DNA of 64,000 nt from Episyrphus balteatus (lineage: Eukaryota > Arthropoda > Insecta > Diptera > Syrphidae), in NCBI RefSeq assembly GCF_945859705.1, contig NC_079137.1:28267322-28331321 (forward strand). Reading direction: 5' to 3'. Positions 57,001-64,000 of the stretch are shown here, piece after piece; the first letter of the stretch is position 1; each line of letters opens with the position of its first letter. The notes beneath the pieces are model-generated. The model worked only from the letters and a program-made list of their open reading frames with translations, searched no databases and was not told the origin of the DNA. The position numbers were made by a program, and so were the translations under genes.

Positions 57001-60000
57001 CACACAATCCTCACCTTTCCTGGTTTGTTTGGGTTGTAAACCGGGAAGATCGGAAGATACCAAGCTTTTTGGTTTTCAACAGATAATTCGGTAGCAGACA
57101 ATTTTCTTGCATAGCCCTTGGACACGTATTCTTTAATTTTATTGTCAAGTGTTTCAGCTAAATGTGGTTCTCTTTTCATGCGTTTGTGAAGACAGGACAA
57201 TCTCTTTTTGGCCATTGGAAGGCTATCGGGCATATGTATTTCATCGGTCTTCCACAGAAGACATGTTTCGAAGCGCCCTTTTCTTCGAATGGTGTAAGTA
57301 TTTAGCAATTGTAATGCACGTTGATCCTCAGTTGATAGAATTGTCTTTTCAAGGTTCGTAGCTCCAAAGGTGTCACTTGAAATAAACCCTTTCACCAAAC
57401 GCTGTAATTCAGAATCGTCGCATTCACAACAATGAAAGCCATTAAATTCGTAAGGGCATGTCATGTCGGCAGGTTTTGCACCAAAACAGCCATGCACCAT
57501 CCAACCAAGACGTGTTTTAGTCGCAACTGGTTGATTCGAATTTCCCTCTCTATACCTCAAGGGAAGGCTCAACTTGGAATTATTCAGGCCGATAAGCAAT
57601 CGTGGTGTCGCGCGCTCATATGATTCTATTGGTAATCCACTCAAATGTTTATATTGTTGCTGAAGACGAACAAAGTCTACAGATTGTTCAGGCAGCTGTA
57701 GCTTCTTGACCGTGTGTACATCTGCAATGGTAAATCTTTCTGCTTTTGGTGCTGTGCCAGATATTTGAAGAGAAATTATTTCTGAGTTATCTTCGTACCT
57801 GTGGGTATTCCCAGTCCATTGCAAGCAAAGAGGCCGTGGAGTTCCTTTCAACTTCAGCTCTCTAGCAATATCTTCGTCTATTAAAGATAGAGAGGAGCCA
57901 TCGTCTAGGAAGGCGAAGGTGTAAATTTTGTTGCTTCTACTGTAAAGCACTACGGGCACAACACGGAATAGGATGAGATCCGAGTTGTTGCTGTGAGCGC
58001 TGCAGTACATTTGCCTATGGAGTAGAATCTGTCCAGCCTTAGATGTCAGTTGTTCATCATTATGCAAAAGCTTATTGTGCTTATATGTACAACCGTTTTT
58101 GCCACATACAGTGGTGGAAGCGCAATATTTATTACTGTGCTTTTGTAAGCACCGGCGACATAACTGGTGCTCTCTTACTGCTGCCCATTTAGATGTACGG
58201 TTGAGTTTCAAAAATTCTTTGCAGTCGACGACCGACTCGCAATCTCCTTGGCATATACAACATCTGGATTTTATTACTTGTAGGACATCAGGGCTTGCAT
58301 AATCATCGTGGACATTGAGAAAACCTTTTTTAGCGTCTTTTTTTCCTTGTTGTTTATATTCGGATGTGAATGACGGAATGTCAGGTAAAAGAACGCTGTT
58401 CGCAGCTTCAGCAAGCTCATATATCCACATACTAAAATGGGACAGGTTGCAATCTGGTATTCCTCGTTTATGTCTCGCCCAATCAAGGCGGATAGTCGGA
58501 GGCAGTTTGTGTACTAGGTGATTCAGAATTGTTGCGTTGTTAAGGTGGGCTACTAAACCCGAAGCCTCAATGGTTGCACATAGATTTTGGACAATAAGCG
58601 CAAAGTTCACAAGAGTCTCCAATTTTTCACTTTTGGGAGCTGGTGTTGATTGTATTTTTTGTGTCAGTGCATGAACAACCAGTTCTGGGTCTCTGTATAG
58701 CATTTTGAGTGTAGATATAACGCGAGGCACGCAGCTCGGCTGAATAAGAAGACTTCGAACTGCTTCCAAAGCTTTTCCTTTCAACGATTTTTGTAGTCTT
58801 ACAAGGTTCTCTTCATCTGTGAAGGCACATATTTCGGTACTTCTACAAAAATTCGAAATAAACAATGGCCATTCGTCTGGGCTTCCTGCGAAGCTTTGTA
58901 GATCTCGTGATATCAGGTGTCGAGACGCTATATTGGCTTTGGAAAGTCCATGAGGGTTGGACAGTCCAAACGGAGGTAGGCCAGACATCTGTTGAGTTGA
59001 AGAGTTGCCGCGATATGAGTTGTAGATGTCAAATGAATGCTGTTGTTGGGGTGGTAGAGGAGCATGGGTGTTGTGAATGCCAAATGACTGCTGTTGCTGC
59101 GGTGGTGGAAGAGCAAACGACTGCTGTTGCTGCGGTGGTGGAAGAGCAAATGACTGCTGTTGCTGCGAAGGTAGAATGGCAAACGAGTGCTGTTGCTGCG
59201 GTGGTGGAAAGGCATGGTTGTGTGGTTGATTTAGTGGTCGAGAGGGCTGCTCAGGTTGCCACGCGCATTGATGGTGCAATGTTGACTTCTTAAGTTGCGG
59301 TGGAGGCACATGTTTTGGCATGTGTGGAATCTGTGCATTGCTCGCTGGGGGATAGCTGATCGTTGTTGATGCGAGATTGTCGTTCGGATTTTTGTTCAGC
59401 CAGCTTTTAACTTTCGTTATTGATGAAGAGGCGTCATCCTCCTCAGATTCTGATGTATTATCCGCTAGCTGACGAAGGAGTTTATATTTTCTCTGCAAGT
59501 ATTCCTTATCCCGTGTTTCTTTCAGTTTCAGTTCTTCTTGGTCACGCTTCGCCCTCAAAAGATTCTCCTCCTCCAACATCTGCAACTCAATTTTTAGCTT
59601 TGCAGAACCTCTGGTGCTAACGGACCACAAACTCTTTGAGGTATTACCGTGAACATTGGATTTTTTGATGGTCGCATGGGAAGCAGGCATATGGTTTTGT
59701 GGAAGTTGGGTACTACTCATAGCAGAGGAAGATGTAATTTGGACTGATGATGATATTGGGTTGATGGTACTTGCGAGACTCAAAGCAACATTCGATGACG
59801 GAAACGCTGCGTAGCTTAGACGACTGTTTATTGGAAGGGTTTCGTTAGGATATGGGTTAACGTCTGTAGTATATGTTGTTTTTCCACCAAAGGCAGAAGA
59901 TACAAATACCCTATTGGCTGAAGTGAATATAGACTGATCATATGGGGCATTTAAAGAAGCATGGGGCAAACAGGCATTGACGGAATCTACAGTATACGTC

Positions 60001-60521
60001 AACGCATCGTATGTAGAGGCAGGACCAATTGCATTCGCTGTAGGTTCCACCCCAGATGTAGTGTAAACTGCAGAATTCGTTTCATGCATTAGGCTTGATG
60101 TGACGTTTTGATTCGAATCGATTGTCGTAGCACGCACCAATGAAATTATGTCATCGGAGGTTAAGGCGTTTATATTTGATGAAGACGTAGTATTTAAAGC
60201 AATATTGACGACAGGGGTTTGGCTAATATTTTCTATTGGGATAATATCCTGACCAGCAGACGCGAAAACTACTTTTGTACTAATAGGTAAATGAGTAGAC
60301 TTACCTGTCGTGCACGTGGCGCATGTCCAAGGTTGATTTTGTATCGAACTATCGACTCCGGCGCATGTAAAATGGCTCCACGATTTGCATCTGTCGCATT
60401 GGACCATGTCTTCAAAGGAATCCGGTTGGTCGCATGAGCAGCAATTGAATTCATCTTGTATTGGTGATCTGCGTGTCTTGTTGGATTTGAAGAAGGCATC
60501 TTGGGTCTTTTTTGGCGGCAT
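53985..60521 (-). CDS. Bel/Pao Gag-Pol polyprotein with N-terminal PHD finger
   Basis: A single 2178-residue frame. Residues 27-70 form a C4HC3 PHD-type zinc finger (C27, C30, C42, C45, H50, C53, C67, C70), a fold that usually reads histone H3 tails. Then a long Ser/Thr/Asn-rich linker; a charged helix (about 305-350); Pro/Gln repeats of the QQQQSFALPPP type; a Gag region of DUF1759 type (SRHLISRDLQSFAGSPDEWP onward); Cys/His zinc-binding segments (CCICQGDC, LCRRCLQKH); an aspartic protease with DDGSS (about 872); reverse transcriptase with YVDD (about 1292); RNase H (FVDASENG); integrase with DDE residues in VGVDYFGP and YSDNGTNF (about 1860 and 1920); and a C-terminal domain typical of Pao elements (NHFLLG ... 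GDIVVI). All catalytic motifs look intact, with no env. The C-terminus runs into the 3' LTR. Confidence 0.97.
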   Translation of the reverse strand: MPPKKTQDAFFKSNKTRRSPIQDEFNCCSCDQPDSFEDMVQCDRCKSWSHFTCAGVDSSIQNQPWTCATCTTGKSTHLPISTKVVFASAGQDIIPIENISQTPVVNIALNTTSSSNINALTSDDIISLVRATTIDSNQNVTSSLMHETNSAVYTTSGVEPTANAIGPASTYDALTYTVDSVNACLPHASLNAPYDQSIFTSANRVFVSSAFGGKTTYTTDVNPYPNETLPINSRLSYAAFPSSNVALSLASTINPISSSVQITSSSAMSSTQLPQNHMPASHATIKKSNVHGNTSKSLWSVSTRGSAKLKIELQMLEEENLLRAKRDQEELKLKETRDKEYLQRKYKLLRQLADNTSESEEDDASSSITKVKSWLNKNPNDNLASTTISYPPASNAQIPHMPKHVPPPQLKKSTLHHQCAWQPEQPSRPLNQPHNHAFPPPQQQHSFAILPSQQQQSFALPPPQQQQSFALPPPQQQQSFGIHNTHAPLPPQQQHSFDIYNSYRGNSSTQQMSGLPPFGLSNPHGLSKANIASRHLISRDLQSFAGSPDEWPLFISNFCRSTEICAFTDEENLVRLQKSLKGKALEAVRSLLIQPSCVPRVISTLKMLYRDPELVVHALTQKIQSTPAPKSEKLETLVNFALIVQNLCATIEASGLVAHLNNATILNHLVHKLPPTIRLDWARHKRGIPDCNLSHFSMWIYELAEAANSVLLPDIPSFTSEYKQQGKKDAKKGFLNVHDDYASPDVLQVIKSRCCICQGDCESVVDCKEFLKLNRTSKWAAVREHQLCRRCLQKHSNKYCASTTVCGKNGCTYKHNKLLHNDEQLTSKAGQILLHRQMYCSAHSNNSDLILFRVVPVVLYSRSNKIYTFAFLDDGSSLSLIDEDIARELKLKGTPRPLCLQWTGNTHRYEDNSEIISLQISGTAPKAERFTIADVHTVKKLQLPEQSVDFVRLQQQYKHLSGLPIESYERATPRLLIGLNNSKLSLPLRYREGNSNQPVATKTRLGWMVHGCFGAKPADMTCPYEFNGFHCCECDDSELQRLVKGFISSDTFGATNLEKTILSTEDQRALQLLNTYTIRRKGRFETCLLWKTDEIHMPDSLPMAKKRLSCLHKRMKREPHLAETLDNKIKEYVSKGYARKLSATELSVENQKAWYLPIFPVYNPNKPGKVRIVWDAAAKVQGVSLNSMLLKGPDQLTSLTSVIYKFRENPIAICADIMEMFHQVQIRNEDRSFQRFLWSKSDKQEPDVYVMNVMTFGATCSPCSAQFIKNKNADEFSQAFPRAARAIRENHYVDDLMDSVATEEEAIQLAKEVRFVHSQGGFKIRNWISNSTSVLKALNAEPTDSKDLNIDVELTTEKVLGMWWCTSVDCFTYKLSKSINNSELLFGVRRPTKRDVLRILMMIFDPLGLIAHFLMYVKVLLQDIWRSKVDWDEEIKDSEYTNWLKWVKFLPSMETLQIPRCYITHNPKSDFERQLHVFVDASENGFAAVAYLRNETVDGIECSLIGAKTRVAPLKNLSIPRLELQAAVLGARFAQSIEQSHNMSFSKIVFWSDSKTVLSWIRSDHRRYKQFVAVRVSELLDLTDISKWRWVPTKMNVADEATKWQKIPEFKTTSRWFTGPQFLKLHQEHWPQETPINENDTEEELKTCFLNIHTSRENIFRYNENSNWIRLLRSTAFALRFTYNARSKKFKYERSVGPLSRKELQSAEVALLKEAQYSVYAEEIADLQANQLIERSSILYSLCPGLDENGVMRAVGRIQYAEGVDENMKRPIILPRDHRVTFLIIMQVHCKYHHQHHETVVNEVRQKFHILQLRAALAAVRRACQVCKNNRVKPLHPIMAQLPPARLASFCRPFSFVGVDYFGPMNVTIHRRTEKRWGVLLTCLTTRAVHLEVAHSLSSDSCILAIRNFIGRRGTPIEMYSDNGTNFVGAERELREALQNINQNKLIETFTSTSTKWKFIPPGSPHMGRSWERLVRSVKTTLYQVMPDRNPSDELLRSMLIEVENIVNSRPLTYIPIDSENEEALTPNHFLLGSSSGSKPLAIFDDDIRVLKNNWLISQQFAEHFWKRWVREYLPTITRRAKWFEPVKQIEVGDIVVITDPNSPRNCWPKGRVVLTKTSKDNQVRSAFVKTQSGVYERPVIKLAVLDLTNSQDVSPRKDLPGGSVGNAVQIVPEESSR
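54031..54040 (-). promoter_or_regulatory. Polypurine tract of the Bel/Pao element
   Basis: On the minus strand CTGGGGGAAG directly precedes the 3' LTR. It lies inside the coding frame and is translated. Confidence 0.75.
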
Positions 60522-60576
60522 ACTTTAGTTGCTGTGGTTTTGGCCTTTTTGATCGGGGTGCACTATTGTTAAAAAA

Positions 60577-60931
60577 TGTTGGAACGTATTGGTTCCGACT
60601 GAAAAAACTTGTTTGAATCTTCAAGCAGAAGTTTTAACCTTTTATTAAAATAAATTATTTAATATATTTACATAGAAAGGTATTATTTTATACTACTTAC
60701 AATAGTTTTTTCTTCTTTTTATTTTCTTTATGTTTAATCGGTATCTTAGTATATTTAAGTTAGTTTTTAAGATTTAAGCTAAGATTTAATTTTAAGTGAT
60801 TTTTTCACAATGGCGGCTGGTAGTAAATCAAGTTGTAAAAGGCGGAAGTTCAAATCCGCCATTTTTACTTTTTGGAGCTGTAAGCTCAACGGGAGGATTC
60901 TTCTGGTACAATTTGTACAGCATTGCCAACA
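60577..60931 (-). repeat. Bel/Pao 5' LTR
   Basis: 355 bp, matching 53676-54030 by eye. It should carry the element's promoter. The leader between it and the start codon at 60521 is only about 55 bp. Confidence 0.96.
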
Positions 60932-61563
60932 TGCCCTTAATTATGAAAGTGGACTAAGTCACTCCTAAAAATGCCATCAAATATCTAGCCAAAAAATTAT
61001 TATTATTTAAGGGGTAAAGTTTATTTGAAAGCGAAATTGCAGTAAATAAACTTCTTTATTGCTCCTCTAGTGATTTCATAAAAGAAATATAATTAAATCG
61101 TTATATGAAAATAATTATTTAAGTTTTTCTTTAAGCAATGCAAAAAGTGACTAGTCCACTTTCATAATCATGGGCACATATATAAAAACTGAGTTGCAAT
61201 GGGTGGGATAGAAATTGGTAAGTAAATAAATAAAAATCATTTTGAACTGTTTAAGACGTTCAAAAGAAGTATGCCATTTTATACGAAAGAATTTAAGACA
61301 TTTTTTTTTGTTTTGAATCGTTAAATAATAACAATTTTAAAATATATTTTTCAAAAAACAAATAATAATAAGAAAATATGGAATATCATTCTTAAGAAAT
61401 CAGGTATTATTTGACATATTACAACTAAATTTCAAAAAAAAAAAATCACTGGCCTGTTTTCCAAAACTAGATTTTTCCTAAAAGAGGGAAATACAAGCAT
61501 ATAAAAAAATACAATTGAATAAAAAAAAAAATAATATAACAGCTACTCAAGCGCTTCTGTATA

Positions 61564-63174
61564 CACTTCGCGTCACTTGAATAGAAACAACATTTTTTCT
61601 TTAGAAAATAGCGATTGGCGCTTTGGTGAGGTAACTTAGTAGATTTTTGGTTTTGCATTTTCAAAGAGGAACCTTTAACAAACAATGTTGTAAAAACAAA
61701 AAACCCAAAACAGAAACCGTATGGCTTCTAGTTGCGTTTTTTCGCATTACCTCACAAAAAACAGTGTTTTTTTTGCGTCACTTGAATAGAAACAAGCTCT
61801 TAAATTAGATAAAAATGATGAAAAATCATGGAAAACGCTAATTATAGTAAAGCAATATTAAGCTTTGACATTATTTGCACATTATAACCAATTATGGGCT
61901 ACGAGCTACCAATAGGCACCACAGAAAATGCATAAATAGCAGCTAACATTGGAAATGCACCTGCACTATGCAAAATCGAGAAAGATATTGGAAAATTTGC
62001 CAAATTTGGATGAGATAATTTTTTAAGTATCGGAAACTAGTGATCAAATCAAAAAATAAGACATTTGAGACCCAAGTCACGAGCAGAGAAAAAAATAACT
62101 TAAAAACTAGCTGCAATTTTCTTCACTTTGCCGCTAAAATCGGTCAAAAACGTGGTGATAGTGCGATGGAAACGTGTTGGTGTGTTCCATCCTGGAAGTT
62201 ATAAAAGGTGCACAACATTAAAAAAGCCTCAAAATGCAAAATAACAACATTTTAAGTTCTACTAAGATTACAAAAAAGTTAACTATTTTATAGTTGCATT
62301 CGAACTGAAAAGTAGTGGGGTAAAGAGTGGTTTTTTAAAGGAAAACATACCAACTCAGATGGACCACGTTAATATTAGCCCTATTTCATTGGTTTATAAA
62401 AGAATAACCTTAATCGCATCGCCAATACATTGCACTAAAATGTGTTATAGTAATACGCTTTGTTTTAATGATGTGCAATAGCAAAATTGAAGCTTCACGC
62501 TTCAAAAACAGATGCTAACTTTTACAAAGAAATAATGGTAGAAGCTCTTGGCAAGTTTAGGAACGTGGAAGAACAACCGTCTTAGAGATTGCACAAGGAT
62601 AGTTCAAGAAAAAACAACGCAATAAAAACAAAACAGATGCATTCCGGATAAAAACGAAAGTTTATTTCACTTATTCAATCCTTAAATTGTAGAAAATGTC
62701 ATTTTCTTAATTTGTAAGAAGTTACTAAACACTTTTATCACTTTCTCCAATTAGGTCCACGATTGTGTACAGTAGAAGTGCATTTTCAATGTTAAATTCT
62801 ATTTATGCATTTTCTGTGGTGCCTATTGGTAGCTCGTAGCCCATAATTGGTTATAATGTGCAAATAATGTCAAAGCTTAATATTGCTTTACTATAATTAG
62901 TGTTTTCCATGATTTTTCATCATTTTTATCTAATTTAAGAGCTTGTTTCTATTCAAGTGACGCAAAAAAAACACTGTTTTTTGTGAGGTAATGCGAAAAA
63001 ACGCAACTAGAAGCCATACGGTTTCTGTTTTGGGTTTTTTGTTTTTACAACATTGTTTGTTAAAAGTTCCTCTTTGAAAATGCAAAACCAAAAATCTACT
63101 AAGTTACCTCACCAAAGCACCAATCGCTATTTTCTAAAGAAAAAATGTTGTTTCTATTCAAGTGACGCGAAGTG
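61564..63174. mobile_element. Tc1-like element with IR/DR ends
   Basis: Inverted repeats of about 370 bp (61564-61937 and 62812-63174) begin CACTTCGCGTCACTTGAATA and are bordered by TA (61562-61563 and 63175-63176). Within each arm GTCACTTGAATAGAAACAA occurs twice in the same orientation: outer copies near 61571 and 63148, inner copies near 61776 and 62943, about 200 bp apart. This is the IR/DR layout of some Tc1 elements such as Sleeping Beauty. The arms are nearly identical. The 870-bp interior has no transposase ORF. Total 1611 bp. The 72-codon ORF at 61467-61685 is a shadow of the arm. Confidence 0.78.
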
Positions 63175-63432
63175 TAAAAATCATCGTTGAAATAAGTTTA
63201 TAGTCGTTGAGGAGAAAGTTTTGTTTTAGTCAAAAACGCAAGAACCGTTTTTGAGAAAAACGAGCTTTTCTATCGGTTCTAATATTGATCTATATGTAGT
63301 ATAGTTTTTATAATGCCAGTTTAATAAAAGCACTGGGGAAGAATTCATAAGTTATAACATATAAGTAATAATTTTTATTGACATTATATGGTCGATGAAT
63401 TTTTTGAAACTTTGTTTTTATGTACCGATTAC

Positions 63433-63590
63433 AGTAAAACCCGCTTAAGAGAAATCTGATCGAAATAAAAACTCGAACATTTTGGTCATCCCCAAAAATC
63501 TTTTTTCACTTAAACGGGGTTCGTTAAAGTAAAAAACCCGCTTAAAGGAAAAAGCAACTATGACATTTTGCCGTTTCTCTTAAGCGGGTT
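63433..63590. mobile_element. pogo-like MITE with AACCCGCTTAAG ends
   Basis: CAGTAAAACCCGCTTAAGAG at the left (preceded by TA) pairs with CTCTTAAGCGGGTTT at the right. Internal copies (ACGGGGTTCGTT, AACCCGCTTAAAGG) repeat the motif. The right terminus is eroded. Confidence 0.55.
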
Positions 63591-64000
63591 TGAATGTTTT
63601 AAATTCTTTTGAGTGGCATGGAAGATTTTATGTTTTAAACAAATCTACTATGATTTTTTACATACATCACTAGTTTGAACATTAGTTTTGTAGAGGAGAA
63701 CAAAATCTCCTTTTAAATAGATGCCATCGTTTAAGAGATCTTGAAAAACTTTTTTCATGCACATGTGAATTTTTGATGAATTTTTGGAAAATCGTTTTTA
63801 GTGCCAAATTAAATGTGTGTACTTTTTGACTTCAGAAAAAATCTGGCTAAATGTGAAAATTTTGTATTTCGAATTTGTTTTTTTATTTTTGGCACACCCG
63901 AAACACAACCATTGAATAAATTATGTATAAAAGTAACACCGGGAAAAACATCCGCTATGTTGGAGACTAGGCGCCACAGTCGCTTTAAGATTGTGTATTC
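63591..64000. other. Window end, no feature recognised
   Basis: AT-rich sequence, presumed still inside dila intron 10. No exon of the missing dila C-terminus could be found here or elsewhere after 52460. Confidence 0.45.

Larger units (their letters stand above)
53676..60931 (-). mobile_element. Complete Bel/Pao LTR retrotransposon
   Basis: The element is 7256 bp, with two 355-bp LTRs that appear identical, TGTTGG...CCAACA ends, and a perfect 5-bp duplication TGCCC (53671-53675 and 60932-60936). One uninterrupted 2178-codon frame. It is recently inserted and possibly active. It lies antisense to dila, in what should be that gene's intron 10. I could not identify the primer-binding site: the sequence inside the 5' LTR (minus strand TTTTTTAACAATAGTGCACC) does not start TGG. 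Confidence 0.97.
53665..61182. mobile_element. TA-type MITE split by the Bel/Pao insertion
   Basis: TATATGTGCCC (53665-53675), continued after the retrotransposon by TTAATTATGAAAGTGGACTA (from 60937), pairs with the inverse sequence at about 61144-61182. Without the insertion the MITE is roughly 257 bp with arms of about 39 bp. The Bel/Pao target TGCCC lies within its left arm. Confidence 0.75.

Noticed and set aside
58865..59293. 142-codon plus-strand ORF with VAAVVEEQ repeats
   Set aside because: It is the antisense of the Pro/Gln repeats in the Bel/Pao Gag.
60540..60576. Primer-binding site for the Bel/Pao element
   Set aside because: The sequence next to the 5' LTR does not start with TGG and I could match no tRNA 3' end by eye.
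1..64000. Defence island, biosynthetic cluster or other multi-gene system
   Set aside because: Only three host genes are present, of unrelated or unknown function, in separate transcription units; everything else supported is transposon sequence.

Overview
The window is a repeat-crowded, AT-rich stretch of an insect nuclear genome, most likely a higher fly (Diptera). The first gene, ND-B14 (mitochondrial complex I subunit), has a predicted protein that I recognise as very close to the Drosophila one. Introns are of fly type (short, GT...AG), and a large gene at 43957-52460 encodes the centrosomal/ciliary protein dilatory (CEP131/AZI1 family). There are no bacterial-type operons, rRNA genes or CRISPR arrays. 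Host coding sequence is only about 4 kb of the 64 kb.

Layout: 1-2110 is a cluster of nested palindromic MITEs. ND-B14 lies at 2288-2824 (three exons). From 3006 to 6738 there is a hAT-like MITE, a hAT element with an inserted Helentron-like (DINE/mini-me type) repeat, and a fold-back element. A complete Ty3/Gypsy retrotransposon with two apparently identical 506-bp LTRs occupies 7241-13456 on the minus strand. From 14779 to 19461 there are more DNA elements, including a Transib-like one with a hAT element inserted in it. A GC-richer segment near 23281-23433 looks like a noncoding first exon, followed by a roughly 7.9-kb intron and the 403-codon ORF at 31350-32561 (unrecognised protein). From 33817 to 41395 there is another chain of nested DNA elements. 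The dilatory gene starts at 43957. Ten exons can be followed in frame to 52460 (891 codons), and the C-terminal exons are not in the window. Its last visible intron holds a complete Bel/Pao retrotransposon (53676-60931, minus strand, two apparently identical 355-bp LTRs, TSD TGCCC) that landed inside a TA-flanked MITE, and a Tc1-like element with an IR/DR arrangement (61564-63174).

The most notable points are these. Both retrotransposons encode one fused Gag-Pol ORF, and each Gag begins with a different nuclear/chromatin-type module: a SAP domain plus long coiled coil in the Gypsy element, a PHD finger in the Bel/Pao element. A non-autonomous element has RAG-heptamer-like CACAGTG ends and a perfect 5-bp target duplication. 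A Helentron-like repeat shows what looks like a head-to-tail junction. A near-perfect 1-kb palindrome lies at about 27826-28803. At least nine insertions can be placed inside older insertions, several with perfect target-site duplications, so the order of events can be read directly. The Bel/Pao element and the dilatory gene are in opposite orientation. No coordinated multi-gene host system is visible; the genes are unrelated single units.
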